A DNA stretch of 51,237 bases. Origin: Desulfobotulus alkaliphilus (GTDB lineage Bacteria > Desulfobacterota > Desulfobacteria > Desulfobacterales > ASO4-4). The notes under the pieces were generated by a model, which saw only the letters and a list, made by a program, of their open reading frames with translations, was not told the origin of the DNA and searched no databases. Of the stretch, positions 19,324 to 28,532 are shown in pieces. Position 1 is the stretch's first letter. Every line of letters begins with the position of its first letter. The translations under genes and the position numbers were made by a program. The stretch covers positions 1 through 51,237 of the forward strand of contig NZ_VLLC01000025.1 of assembly GCF_007830435.1 (NCBI RefSeq), read 5' to 3'.

Positions 19324-20700
19324 ATGAAAAGATGGCGGGTGCTGTTCATCCTGTTTCCCGTATTTTTTTTCTGGTCGCCGGTCTGGGCTGCCGGAGCATT
19401 TTCTAATGCCCAGCTCAGACCGGAACCTGTGCCGGAGGAGGCCCTTTCCCTGAAGGAAATGCTGGTGATTGCCAGAAAAGGCAGCCCTGACATGGAAGCG
19501 GCCAGGGCAAGGATTCTTGAAGCCGAAGCCCTTTTCCGGGAAGCCGGTTCAGGGCTGTGGCCGGTTTTTGGGGTTTCCCTTGCATGGACTAAAGGAGATG
19601 CACCCAGCTCCTATCTTTTTAAAACCATTGACCAGCGTCGTCTGCCCCAGAATGTCAATTTTAATGATCCCGGATCCTTTAATAATGCGGAGGCTGCCCT
19701 CTGGGGCCGCATGCAGCTTTATGACGGGGGCAGGACAGGGATTTTCAGGCAGATGGCGGATATGGGAAGAAAGGAGGCGGTCCTTGGCCTTGAGCACAGG
19801 GCCAGCCATCTGGGCGCTGCTGTGGTTCAGGCTTTTTTTCAGGTCAAGGCAGCAGAAGATTATCTCGGCATTGTCGAAGAGTCCATCGCAGCGGTTTCCC
19901 GTCAGCTGGAAGTGATGGAGGTGCAGTACAGGGGCGGCGGCGTTTTAAAATCCGATCTGCTTTCCCTTGAAGTCCGCCTTGCAGAGGTCATGGAAGAAAA
20001 GGTCAGCAGTGAAAGCCGGCTGAAAATCGCCTCTTCCGCCCTTTCCGCATTGCTGGGATTCTGTCCGGGAAAGGGCATCCGGCCCGGCAAGGCGGACCTT
20101 GTGCTGCCGGACATGCCCCTTGAAGGAAATGCGGCCATGGCCCTTGCCCTTGAGAACAGGGCGGATCTTAAAGCCATGAAGCTTTCCGTTCAGCGTTCAG
20201 GGAAGGCTGTGGATGCCGAGGGCAGGCGAATGCTGCCGGGACTCACCCTTCAGGGCCGTTACTGGCATCATGATCCGGATGCTGCCTTTGATAAGAACAG
20301 GGAAAACTGGGAGCTGTCCCTCAAGGCAAGCTGGGAAATATTTGACGGTTTTTCGAGGAAGGCCGGTAAGGAAGCCGCCCTTGCCCGCAAAGCAGGGGAA
20401 GAGGCAAGGGCGAGGGGGCTGATTCTCGAAGTGCGTCAGGATGTGGAAGAAGGGCTTTCTGCCGTCAGCGGAGCCAAAGCCCGCTATCGGGTGGCCCGGA
20501 GGGCCGTTGCCCTTGCCGGAGAATCTCTGGATCTGGTGCGCAGGCAGTACGAGGGGGGGGCTGTGGATGTGACCCGCTATCTTCAGGCGGAGCTGGATTA
20601 TAACCGGGCAAGGGTAAGAAAAACAGCGGCCTTTTATGATCAGGAACGGGCAAGGGCGGAGCTGGCCCGGGCCCTTGGACTTCTTTCCGGGGAGGTGTGA
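19324..20700 (+). CDS. TolC-family outer-membrane efflux protein
   Basis: A 458-aa outer-membrane channel subunit for a tripartite exporter. A signal peptide (about 1-24, MKRWRVLFILFPVFFFWSPV, ending VWAAG) is followed by two OEP repeats rich in alpha-helical coiled-coil sequence. The first helical region contains ALSLKEMLVIARKGSPDMEA and the second EGGAVDVTRYLQAELDYNRA. The ATG at 19324 has GAAGGAGG upstream; the reading frame extends upstream to 19087 without a binding site. The next gene's binding site overlaps its last codons, so it is the first gene of a tolC / adaptor / RND operon. Confidence 0.92.
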   Translation: MKRWRVLFILFPVFFFWSPVWAAGAFSNAQLRPEPVPEEALSLKEMLVIARKGSPDMEAARARILEAEALFREAGSGLWPVFGVSLAWTKGDAPSSYLFKTIDQRRLPQNVNFNDPGSFNNAEAALWGRMQLYDGGRTGIFRQMADMGRKEAVLGLEHRASHLGAAVVQAFFQVKAAEDYLGIVEESIAAVSRQLEVMEVQYRGGGVLKSDLLSLEVRLAEVMEEKVSSESRLKIASSALSALLGFCPGKGIRPGKADLVLPDMPLEGNAAMALALENRADLKAMKLSVQRSGKAVDAEGRRMLPGLTLQGRYWHHDPDAAFDKNRENWELSLKASWEIFDGFSRKAGKEAALARKAGEEARARGLILEVRQDVEEGLSAVSGAKARYRVARRAVALAGESLDLVRRQYEGGAVDVTRYLQAELDYNRARVRKTAAFYDQERARAELARALGLLSGEV

Positions 20701-20703
20701 GAC

Positions 20704-21906
20704 ATGGGGAATCAAGGACAGCTTTTTTCAGATGCGGAAATCTTTTCCGGGAAAAAATATTTCAGGCTCCGGCCAGCAGGGCGTTTTTTTTCAGGACTTT
20801 CAGTCCTTGTTTTTCTCCTTGCGGCCTGTGGCAGCGGTGACAAATCCCATGAGCGGGCAGGTCAGCCTTCCCCATGGCAGCCCGAAGCCACGGTGCTGGC
20901 CCTTGCCGGAGAGCGGCAGGAATGGCACGAGGCCGTGGGAACGGTGCGGCCCCGGACGGAATCCCGGATAGAAGCCCGAATTGCAGGGCAGGTGCAGGAA
21001 ATCCGGGTGCGATCCGGAAGCCGGGTGGAAAAGGGGGATCTTCTCATTCTGCTGGATGACCGTCAGGTGCGGGCCCGCATGGAACAGGCCAGAGAAGCTC
21101 TGGGCGCTGCCCGGTCCGCACGCAATGAGGTGCTTCAGGCCATTGAAGGGGCCGAGGCTTCCCTTGAGGCTGCCCGTCTGGATTATGAGCGGGTTCAGGG
21201 ATTTTTCAGTGAGGGTGCCGCAACCCGGCGACAGCTGGAGCAGGCCACGTCGGCCTTCCATCAGGCCCGGGCCGCAGCCCGTCAGGCCAGAGAAGGCCTT
21301 GCCGGAGCCGATGCCTCCATCCGTCAGGCGGAAGAGGTGCTGAGGGAGGCGGAAATCGCCCATGACTACACCCGTATCCGGGCACCGGAGTCCGGGGAGG
21401 TTTTAAAAAGGCTGGTGGAGCCCGGAGATATGGCGGTTCCGGGCAGGCCCCTGCTTCTTCTCCAGACCAGTGGCTTTCTGCGGCTGGAAGCCTACGTGCC
21501 GGAAGGTTTTTTTACCCGTGTGCGACCGGGGGAAAGCCTGAGTGTGCGCATACGCAGTCTGGATATGGTGCTGGCTGCTGAGGTGGAGGAGCTGGTTCCC
21601 TATGCGGACCCTGAAACAAGAACCTTTCTTGTGAAGGCTTCGCTGCCTGCAAGGGAGGGGCTTTACCCCGGTATGTTCGGTACCTTAAGGATTCCTTTGG
21701 GAAGCCGTCCTGCGGTCTGGCTGCCATGGGAAGCCATTCGCCGGGTCGGACAGCTGGATCTGGTGCAGGTGGCCGTGGAAGACCGCTGGGAGAAACGCTA
21801 TGTGACCACGGGCGAAAGGATGGATGACGGCATGGTGGAAATCCTTTCAGGTCTGGACGGGGGTGAAAGGCTTGCCCTTCAGCGTCCGGTAAAGGAGGCA
21901 TTATGA
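20704..21906 (+). CDS. RND efflux periplasmic adaptor (membrane fusion lipoprotein)
   Basis: A 400-aa HlyD/AcrA-type adaptor linking the RND pump to the TolC channel. The lipobox LLAAC places the lipidated cysteine at residue 42, after an unusually long N-terminal stretch of about 30 residues. Then come the lipoyl half-motif (RIEARIAGQVQEIRVRSGSR), a long coiled-coil hairpin (about 105-220), the second lipoyl half (IRAPESGEVLKRLVEPGDM), and the beta-barrel and membrane-proximal domains. GGAGGTG just before the ATG overlaps the tolC end, and the stop overlaps the permease start as ATGA, so all three are coupled. Confidence 0.93.
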   Translation: MGNQGQLFSDAEIFSGKKYFRLRPAGRFFSGLSVLVFLLAACGSGDKSHERAGQPSPWQPEATVLALAGERQEWHEAVGTVRPRTESRIEARIAGQVQEIRVRSGSRVEKGDLLILLDDRQVRARMEQAREALGAARSARNEVLQAIEGAEASLEAARLDYERVQGFFSEGAATRRQLEQATSAFHQARAAARQAREGLAGADASIRQAEEVLREAEIAHDYTRIRAPESGEVLKRLVEPGDMAVPGRPLLLLQTSGFLRLEAYVPEGFFTRVRPGESLSVRIRSLDMVLAAEVEELVPYADPETRTFLVKASLPAREGLYPGMFGTLRIPLGSRPAVWLPWEAIRRVGQLDLVQVAVEDRWEKRYVTTGERMDDGMVEILSGLDGGERLALQRPVKEAL

Positions 21907-24900
21907 CTTCTCCTTCGTCCTTTGCGGGAGGACCGCCTGCGGGCGTGCTCATGACACTGGTGCGCCAGTTTCTCTCCTCCAAACTCTCCCCCATTGTGAT
22001 TGTGGCGGCCCTGTCTCTGGGAATTTTTTCCGTATGGCTGACACCCAAGGAGGAAGAGCCCCAGATTGTGGTGCCCCTTGCGGATATTTTTGTGGATGCC
22101 CCCGGTGCTTCGGCAAAGGAGGTGGAGCAGCTGGTGGCAACGCCGCTGGAACGGCTGCTCTGGCAGATTGACGGTGTGGAATATGTCTATTCCATGTCAG
22201 GTCAGGATGCGGCCGTGGTGACGGTGCGTTTTTACGTGGGAGAAGACAGGGAGGCTGCCCTGGTCAGGCTGCACAACAGGATCATGATGAATCAGGATCT
22301 GGTGCCGCCCATTGTCCGGGGCTGGCTGATCAAGCCCGTTGAGATCGATGACGTACCCATTGTGAACCTGACCCTGCACTCGGATATCTATGATGACCAT
22401 GCCCTGCGGCGCATGGCAGAAGAAATGCTGGTACGGATTTCTGCGGTCAAGGATGTGTCCCGCACGGAGCTGGTGGGGGGCAGGAAACGGGAGGTGCGGG
22501 TCAGCCTTTCCGCCGAGCGCATGATGGGTTTTGGCGTGGATGTGGACAGGGTGCTGGCTGCCCTTGCCACTTCCGATGTGTCCGTGAGCGCAGGCCGGGT
22601 GAATCAGGCAAACCGCAGCTTCATGGTGGCCAGCGACGCCTTTCTCAAAAGCCTTGATGATGTGGCTTCTCTGGTGGTGGGCGTACACGGGGGCAGGCCT
22701 GTTTACCTTAAAGATGTGGCAGAGATAGAAGAAGGTCCGGAAGAAGCCCTTTCCTACACAAGGCTGAGTTTTGGTGCGGGCTATACCGGAGAGGAGCCTC
22801 TGGGAGAACCCCGCCATGCCGTGACCATCGGTGTGGCCAAAAAGCGGGGCACCAATGCCGTTACCGTCGCCGATGCCGTGGTGCAGAGGATGGCGGAGCT
22901 GGAAGCCGGGGTGCTTCCCCACGGGGTATCCCTTTCCGTGACCCGCAATTACGGGGAAACGGCCAGTGAAAAGGTATCCGGGCTTCTTCTTTCTCTGGGT
23001 TTTGCCGTCTGCTCCGTTGTCCTGCTTCTGGCCCTGACCCTTGGGTGGCGGGAAGCCCTTGTGGTGGCCGTGGCCGTACCTTTGAGTTTTTCCCTGGCCC
23101 TTTTTGTCAACTTCATTGCCGGTTACACCATCAACCGTGTGACCCTTTTTGCCCTGATTCTGTCTTTGGGGCTTGTGGTGGATGATCCCATCACCAATGT
23201 GGATAATATCCAGCGCAATATCCGTAAAGGGGAGCTGGACCCTCAGGACGCCACCCTTGTGGGGGTCAGGGAGGTCATCTCTCCCGTGCTCATGTCCACC
23301 GTGGCCATTATCCTCTGCTTTGTGCCCCTTTTTTTCATAACGGGCATGATGGGGCCCTACATGGCTCCCATGGCGGTGAATGTACCCCTTACGGTGATTT
23401 TTTCCACCCTCTGGGCCCTGACCATTGTACCCTGGCTGGCCTGGCTTCTCCTGCGTAAACGCTTTGGTATGCGCAGGGATGGAGAAAAAAAGGGGGATGC
23501 GGGTGTGCATCCCTTGATTGAAGCCCTTTACAGAAAGCTCATCAGCCCCTTTCTTGTTTCATCGGGATACAGGTGGGGTCTTTTCGGTGGCATTCTTCTG
23601 CTTTTTGCCCTCTGCCTTTCCCTTGTTTTTTTCCGTCAGGTTCCCTTGAAGCTCCTGCCCTTTGACAACAAGGCGGAGTTTCAGGTGATGCTGGATCTGC
23701 CCGAAGGAAGTCCCCTTGAGGCCACCGATGCCGTTGTGAGGGATTTTGAGCATTTTCTGCGATCTGTCCCTGAGGTGACGGAGGTGCTTTCCTTTACGGG
23801 TACGGCATCTCCCATGGACTTTAACGGCATGGTGAGAAAATATTACCTGCGTCAGGGGCCCCATCTGGCAGATATCCGCGTAAATCTGGTGCACAGGAGT
23901 GAAAGGGATCTGCAGAGCCACGGCCTTGTCCTGCGGCTGAGACCGGAGCTGGAGGCCCTTGCTGCCCGGCACGGGGTCTCCATGCAGGTGGTGGAGGTTC
24001 CACCCGGTCCTCCGGTACTGGCAACACTGGTGGCGGAAGTTTACGGAAAAGAGGATATGGCCTATGACGATCTGCTCCGGGCAGCCGCCCATGTGCGGGA
24101 TATTATGAAAACGGAACCCTTTGTCACGGATGTGGATATCATGGCGGAAGCGGACCATGAACGCATTGCCTTTGTGGTGAACCGGGAAAAGGCGGCCCTG
24201 CACGGGGTTTCCGTGGAGGCGCTGCTGGGAGCCCTTGCCACGGCGGTGGGAGGCAGCGTGCCCGCCACCCTGCACAGGGAGGATGAACGCTTTGCCCTGC
24301 CCATCCGGGTGATTCTGCCCAGAGAAGCCAGAAGTTCCGTCAGCGGGCTGGGTGCCATTCCCCTTCGTACGGCCACCGGCGCCATGGTGCCTCTGGCGGA
24401 GCTGGTGGATGTGCAGCGCATCCCGGAACAGGGAAGCATCTACCATAAAAACCTCGAAAGGGTGGTTTATGTTGTGGGAGAGATGGCAGGAAAATCACCC
24501 GCCGAAGGGGTCATCGACCTCATGGGCCGCCTGAGGGATGATCCTGTGCCGGAAGGCATCCGCGTGCAGTGGGCCGGGGAAGGGGAGTGGAAGATTACCC
24601 TCAGGGTCTTTAGGGATATGGGTCTTGCCTTTGCCGGTGCCCTGCTGGGCATTTATCTTCTGCTGGTGATACAGTCCGGAAGCTTCGGGCTCCCCCTGCT
24701 GATCATGATGGCCATTCCCCTGACCCTGCTGGGTATTCTGCCGGGATTCTGGCTTTTGAATCTGGTGGCGGCTCCTTCCATCGGACCCTATCAGAATCCT
24801 GTCTTTTTCACGGCCACGTCCATGATCGGTATGATTGCCCTTGGAGGCATTGTGATCCGGAATTCTCTGGTACTGGTGGAGTTTATTCAGGAGGCCGTGG

Positions 24901-25136
24901 CAAAGGGGATGGTTCTTTCCGAGGCCATTCTCCAGAGCGGCGCCATCCGTTTGCGACCCATTGTGCTCACAGCCCTGACCACAGCCATCGGTGCGGCACC
25001 CATTACCCTGGATCCCGTGTTCTCCGGTCTGGCCTGGGCCTTGATTTTCGGGCTTTTTGCCTCCACCCTTTTCACGCTGATTGTGGTGCCCGTGACCTAT
25101 TATGCCCTTTTCAGCAGATCGGGGCAGCAGGCCTGA
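21903..25136 (+). CDS. RND-family efflux transporter permease
   Basis: A 1077-aa proton-driven exporter of the AcrB/HAE class. The expected twelve membrane segments fall in two halves, each with a large periplasmic loop. Membrane segment 4 carries the paired aspartates in LGLVVDDPITNVDNI. The conserved FFITGMMGPYMAPMAVNVPLT follows, and the C-terminal half contains SMIGMIALGGIVIRNSLVLVEF and RLRPIVLTALTT. The start ATGA overlaps the adaptor stop, with AAGGAGG upstream. The substrate is unknown; the Pro-Ile-Thr after the paired aspartates differs from the drug-pump consensus (Ala-Ile-Val). Confidence 0.95.
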   Translation: MTSPSSFAGGPPAGVLMTLVRQFLSSKLSPIVIVAALSLGIFSVWLTPKEEEPQIVVPLADIFVDAPGASAKEVEQLVATPLERLLWQIDGVEYVYSMSGQDAAVVTVRFYVGEDREAALVRLHNRIMMNQDLVPPIVRGWLIKPVEIDDVPIVNLTLHSDIYDDHALRRMAEEMLVRISAVKDVSRTELVGGRKREVRVSLSAERMMGFGVDVDRVLAALATSDVSVSAGRVNQANRSFMVASDAFLKSLDDVASLVVGVHGGRPVYLKDVAEIEEGPEEALSYTRLSFGAGYTGEEPLGEPRHAVTIGVAKKRGTNAVTVADAVVQRMAELEAGVLPHGVSLSVTRNYGETASEKVSGLLLSLGFAVCSVVLLLALTLGWREALVVAVAVPLSFSLALFVNFIAGYTINRVTLFALILSLGLVVDDPITNVDNIQRNIRKGELDPQDATLVGVREVISPVLMSTVAIILCFVPLFFITGMMGPYMAPMAVNVPLTVIFSTLWALTIVPWLAWLLLRKRFGMRRDGEKKGDAGVHPLIEALYRKLISPFLVSSGYRWGLFGGILLLFALCLSLVFFRQVPLKLLPFDNKAEFQVMLDLPEGSPLEATDAVVRDFEHFLRSVPEVTEVLSFTGTASPMDFNGMVRKYYLRQGPHLADIRVNLVHRSERDLQSHGLVLRLRPELEALAARHGVSMQVVEVPPGPPVLATLVAEVYGKEDMAYDDLLRAAAHVRDIMKTEPFVTDVDIMAEADHERIAFVVNREKAALHGVSVEALLGALATAVGGSVPATLHREDERFALPIRVILPREARSSVSGLGAIPLRTATGAMVPLAELVDVQRIPEQGSIYHKNLERVVYVVGEMAGKSPAEGVIDLMGRLRDDPVPEGIRVQWAGEGEWKITLRVFRDMGLAFAGALLGIYLLLVIQSGSFGLPLLIMMAIPLTLLGILPGFWLLNLVAAPSIGPYQNPVFFTATSMIGMIALGGIVIRNSLVLVEFIQEAVAKGMVLSEAILQSGAIRLRPIVLTALTTAIGAAPITLDPVFSGLAWALIFGLFASTLFTLIVVPVTYYALFSRSGQQA

Positions 25137-25390
25137 GTGCTACAATGTTATTTTCCTTGTTTTTTCCCTCTGAGTCTGCCGGGCATGCAGGGCAGGGGAA
25201 AAGGCAACGGACTTTTCCGACCCCGATGCCTTTGAACGGGAAAGCATAAGGCCCGGACGGGGAATTTTACGGGGCTGCCCGTATGCAGAAAGGAATAATT
25301 TTAGTAACAGTTCAGTACGATTTTTCTTCGACAAATCGAAAGCTTACAATCAGGTGTATAGACAACCGAGCCATTTGTTCGTGACGCAAT

Positions 25391-25459
25391 CCGGCACTCA
25401 AGCTGAAAAGCTCAAGCCCTTTACGGGAGCAAAAGTGCTTCAAGGATCTTGAGTGCCGG
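25391..25459. repeat. Nested ~69-bp foldback module (outer-arm type) in copy C
   Basis: Bounded by CCGGCACTCAAG and CTTGAGTGCCGG (12-bp perfect inverted repeats), with interior CTGAAAAGCTCAAGCCC. It sits at the fixed site ACGCAAT / ATTCGGGAGC of the host element. Near-identical modules occur in copies D, F and G. Confidence 0.85.
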
Positions 25460-25595
25460 ATTCGGGAGCTTCTTGTCCTGTGCGGAAGCGGCAAAAACTC
25501 CCCGCCACAGGCAGGATAAGCTTTTTGATTACCATGGCAGTCTTAAGCACGCTGCCTTTGTGACGGCTCAGACAGTTTGCCGCTTTTATAGCACT

Positions 25596-25663
25596 CCGGC
25601 ACTCAAGCCTGAAAAAGCTTATTATTTTTATAGCTGGCTTTGAGTTTATGGCTTGAGTGCCGG
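25596..25663. repeat. Nested ~68-bp foldback module (inner-arm type) in copy C
   Basis: Same 12-bp inverted ends as the outer module but a different interior (GCCATAAACTCAAAGCCAGC on the minus strand). It occupies the fixed inner site next to AGCGGCAAACTGTCTGAGCC, as in copies D and F. Confidence 0.82.
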
Positions 25664-25785
25664 AATCCGAAACGATTGCAATGTCACTCACAAACAGCAC
25701 GATTGTCTTTTATTGGAACCAGGATTCTGAAATTAAAGAACTGTTTTTCAGGATAAAATGTACTGAATAATTAATAGTTTTATTG

Positions 25786-25823
25786 AAAAACCCCCTTTCC
25801 GGTCCATGTCCGGAAAGGGGGTT
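25786..25823 (-). terminator. Intrinsic terminator of the FadL-like gene
   Basis: CCCCCTTTCCGG (25791-25802) pairs perfectly with CCGGAAAGGGGG (25810-25821) around a 7-base loop. On the minus strand the stem is followed by GGTTTTTCAATAAAAC. It begins about 30 bases past the stop of the gene at 25853-27418. Confidence 0.88.
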
Positions 25824-25852
25824 CATGGGGCATCTGTTTTCAGGTTGAAAAA

Positions 25853-27418
25853 TCAGAATCTGTAGTTGACCGTGAGGTTGTATCCCCAGAGGTAACCCTT
25901 ATTTTTTATATTCATTTTTGCATCTTTTTCCAGAAGAAGGTCAGATGCAACCTTGTTGAGGTGTTCGGATGTGCCATTGATGTCATCTCTGTAACCCCAG
26001 TCAAAGGTACGGATATGCTGGAATGCAAAGTCGATGGTCCAGTTTTCCGTGACTCTCGCAGAGGTGCCTACCGTCATGATATGGCGGTCATTGTCCGGCC
26101 AGATGTTGTCAAAGGTGTCGGCGGGAACGGGGGTGGGATCGTAAACATAGCCGGCAAGGAAGGTGAAATGCTCGTTAAAGATATATTCCATGGCTAGCTT
26201 GTACTGAATTTTATTGTTCCAGTCCCTTCTGTATCCCATATCCTTTGTTTCTTTGACGCCAGCAATCAGTTTTGCTTTTATCTGATCTACGGTAAGCCCT
26301 GGTATCTTCTTAGGGTCGTTGTCTGGTAAGGTATCGTTTTTAAATAAAATCATAGGAGCAATTTCATCCATGAAATCTGATGTCTCCTGGGGAATGGTGT
26401 GGATGGTAACGTATTCAGCCTGATGTTTTCCTATGCTCCAGTTGGCCCATACCATATCAAAGGACATGGCAAAACGTTCTGTGAAAGCATAGCGCATACC
26501 CGCCTGAACCGCTTCCGGATGGTCATAATCCATAGCAACCGTGCCTATGGTCTGGCCATTATGGATAAAATCTCCCCTAAAGTTTCCGGGTGTGCGGGAA
26601 CGATAGGTGAGGCCGAGGCTGAGTCTGTCCGTGGGCTGATATTGAATCCCTGCGTTCCATGACCAGTTGATGCTGTCGTTCATTTCCATTTCAGAGGTAA
26701 TCAACTTTCCGCCCTGTTCACTCTTGTCGATGTGTTGATAAATACCACTTGCATTTAGGACATCCTTGTTGACTTGAATACTCCCCGTTTTTTCCATTTC
26801 TCTCAGGATGCCAAGCTGAATGGGGTCATAAAGGCTGGTTTTCCCTCCGCCGGATTCGGAGCGGCCCATGCTGACGCCAAAACCAAGGGACAGACGGTCA
26901 TTGACTCTATAGGATATGGCAGGGGTTACGGCTACCCGTGTATAATAGGACTCCCAGGCATTAAAGCCCGTGGGCCTGCGAAAGGGGTCTTTTTCCGTTT
27001 TCAGATGAAAACCATAGGGGGCATAGGCGGCTATGCCAAAGCTGATTCTTTCATTGACGGGCATGGCAAAGCCTATATGGGGGTTGATGATGGGATCTTT
27101 ATTGGTTTTCCAGCTGGTATAACGAATTCCAAGATCATCATCCCATGTCCGGTCATTATTTTTTGAGTCAATAATTTTATAATCTCTGTAATAAGCCTGG
27201 GCATCATAAAGGGCTGTTCCCGCTGAAAGCGTGGGTGTCTTGATATTGCTGAGACCCGCAGGGTTATAGTAGACGGCAAAGGCGTCCGTTGTATGGGCAG
27301 ATACCGCCTCACCAAGGGCTGCGTTCCTTGCACCGATGCCAAAGGGCTGGACCAGCCCTGCCTGAGCCGTGGCGGCCAGCATGAAGAGGCCTGCACATAA
27401 ACAAAATACTTTTTTCAT
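25853..27418 (-). CDS. OmpP1/FadL-family outer-membrane transport protein
   Basis: A 521-aa outer-membrane beta-barrel of the FadL family, which moves long-chain fatty acids or other hydrophobic compounds across the outer membrane. The signal peptide (1-20, ending ATAQA) is followed by the family's N-terminal hatch region, GLVQPFGIGARNAALGEAVS, and by TDAFAVYYNPAGLS, the NPAG motif typical of the family. The protein ends in aromatic phenylalanine (LTVNYRF). The ATG at 27418 has GGGAGA upstream; codons up to 27520 lack a signal peptide. It is monocistronic, with its own terminator. A precise substrate cannot be read from the sequence; hydrocarbon or fatty-acid uptake is likely. Confidence 0.92.
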   Translation of the reverse strand: MKKVFCLCAGLFMLAATAQAGLVQPFGIGARNAALGEAVSAHTTDAFAVYYNPAGLSNIKTPTLSAGTALYDAQAYYRDYKIIDSKNNDRTWDDDLGIRYTSWKTNKDPIINPHIGFAMPVNERISFGIAAYAPYGFHLKTEKDPFRRPTGFNAWESYYTRVAVTPAISYRVNDRLSLGFGVSMGRSESGGGKTSLYDPIQLGILREMEKTGSIQVNKDVLNASGIYQHIDKSEQGGKLITSEMEMNDSINWSWNAGIQYQPTDRLSLGLTYRSRTPGNFRGDFIHNGQTIGTVAMDYDHPEAVQAGMRYAFTERFAMSFDMVWANWSIGKHQAEYVTIHTIPQETSDFMDEIAPMILFKNDTLPDNDPKKIPGLTVDQIKAKLIAGVKETKDMGYRRDWNNKIQYKLAMEYIFNEHFTFLAGYVYDPTPVPADTFDNIWPDNDRHIMTVGTSARVTENWTIDFAFQHIRTFDWGYRDDINGTSEHLNKVASDLLLEKDAKMNIKNKGYLWGYNLTVNYRF

Positions 27419-27737
27419 GGTTTTTCTCCCACCTTCTTTTCCCTTAAGTCCATAATACCCGTTCGGAAGTTGCCCGAAGGCTTTATTCTTTTTGTCTGCC
27501 TCCAGACACCGGATCCCCAATCCGGTCTTTGCTGATATCTTCCCACGGAGTTTGATTGTAAAACCAGTGTTTGACTCTTAGTTTGAAAGTTGAACCGATG
27601 TTCATTGTATGGATTCTCTCTATATGGGCCTGTACGTCTTTGTCAACAGAGAAAATGCATTTTTTGTGTGAACCTTTGAAAATAATGCTTTTTGGGTTTG
27701 TATGGGTGGGCGCTGTAAAAGAAAGGGCCACAGGAGG
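27419..27737. other. Intergenic region upstream of the FadL-like gene
   Basis: About 320 bases between the FadL start and mobile copy D. It should hold the FadL promoter, but I see no motif strong enough to call and no supported gene. Confidence 0.4.
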
Positions 27738-27822
27738 GTAATTATGCAGCAGCTTTGTACTGTTGCAAGGCTCCGTGGCTATTTGCAAGTGACATTGCAA
27801 TCGTTTCGGATCAGAGTTTCGT

Positions 27823-27890
27823 CCGGCACTCAAGCCATAAACCCAGACCCTGCGATGAAAACAAAGGGCTTTTGCAAGCTTGAGTGCCGG
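27823..27890. repeat. Nested foldback module (inner-arm type) in copy D
   Basis: CCGGCACTCAAG to CTTGAGTGCCGG with interior CCATAAACCCAGACCCTGCG. It is followed by AGTGCTAATAAGAAGCGG, the same junction as in copy F. Confidence 0.82.
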
Positions 27891-28028
27891 AGTGCTAATA
27901 AGAAGCGGCAAACTGTCTGAGCCGCCACAAAGGCAGCGTGCCCAAGCCTGCCATGGTAATCAAAAAGCTTATCCTGCCTGTGGCGGGGAGTTTTTGCCGC
28001 TTCCGCACAGGGCAAAAAGCTCCCGAAT

Positions 28029-28097
28029 CCGGCACTCAAGATCCTTGAAGCACTTTTTCTCCCGCAAAGGGCTTGAGCTTTTCAGCTTGAGTGCCGG
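28029..28097. repeat. Nested foldback module (outer-arm type) in copy D
   Basis: Same 12-bp inverted ends, inserted between CCCGAAT and ATTGCGTCAC. Copy A has only AAG between these two flanks, which defines the empty site. Confidence 0.85.
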
Positions 28098-28244
28098 ATT
28101 GCGTCACGGGCAAATAGCCTGGGGTCTGTGCATCTGTCTTGCAGCTATGGTACTTGGAAAACTGTGCTGAACAGTTGCACAGGAGGGGTGTTGGGGGCTT
28201 TGCTGGGGAGGTTTTGACATCAAAGGGACTTTGAAGTAATAGGC

Positions 28245-28532
28245 ATGGTGCTGACGGAGTGTTTGAAAATACGGGTTTTAAAAAATGGCTCGAAAAAAAG
28301 AGCCCGGAAAACAGATCTGAAAAGGAAAAAAATAGTGGAATGGTTGCTTGAGATTGTGAAAATGGGCGCTGCCCTGGGGTCGGCCATGCTTCTGGGACAC
28401 TGGTTTCTGGCAGAGATGAAGCGGGTGAAGGCCCAGCAGCAGCCTGCGTATAAGGCCTATATGACCATACCCGGCGTGCTGGTGATCCTTGCGGTCCTGA
28501 TTCCGGCCGTACTCTGGCTATTCTGGGGCTAG
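28245..28532 (+). CDS. Small two-helix membrane protein, unknown
   Basis: A short hypothetical protein (95 aa from the ATG at 28245) with two hydrophobic segments, MGAALGSAMLLGHWFLA and IPGVLVILAVLIPAVLWLFW. The GTG at 28335 has AAGGA eight bases upstream and would give a 65-aa protein made almost entirely of the two helices; this may be the true start, because no binding site is visible at 28245. It overlaps the 3' end of dusB by 15 bp in convergent orientation. I do not recognise the family. Confidence 0.5.
   Translation: MVLTECLKIRVLKNGSKKRARKTDLKRKKIVEWLLEIVKMGAALGSAMLLGHWFLAEMKRVKAQQQPAYKAYMTIPGVLVILAVLIPAVLWLFWG

Larger units (their letters stand above)
25304..25774 (-). mobile_element. 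Palindromic MITE-like element, copy C (471 bp, subfamily II, two modules)
   Basis: Ends GTAACAGTTCAGTAC and GTACTGAATAATTAA. Flanking octamers TAATTTTA (25296-25303) and TAGTTTTA (25775-25782) match at 7 of 8. The core matches copies A and B, but the outer ~80 bp on each side belong to a different arm type shared only with copy E (for example ACAACCGAGCCATTTGTTCG). Both arms carry CCGGCACTCAAG-bounded modules (25391-25459 and 25596-25663). It lies between the convergent RND and fadL genes. Confidence 0.88.
27738..28178 (+). mobile_element. Palindromic MITE-like element, copy D (441 bp, two modules)
   Basis: A perfect target duplication ACAGGAGG flanks it (27730-27737 and 28179-28186). The left end is shortened: GTAATTAT joins directly to GCAGCAGCTTTG, removing about 36 bp present in copy A. 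The right end reads GTGCTGAACAGTTGC. Both arms carry CCGGCACTCAAG modules (27823-27890 and 28029-28097). The outer arms are subfamily I. It lies upstream of the small membrane-protein gene. Confidence 0.92.

Noticed and set aside
22197-23510. 437-aa minus-strand open frame opposite the RND permease
   Set aside because: Antisense shadow rich in His, Gly and Lys; the plus-strand permease is unambiguous.
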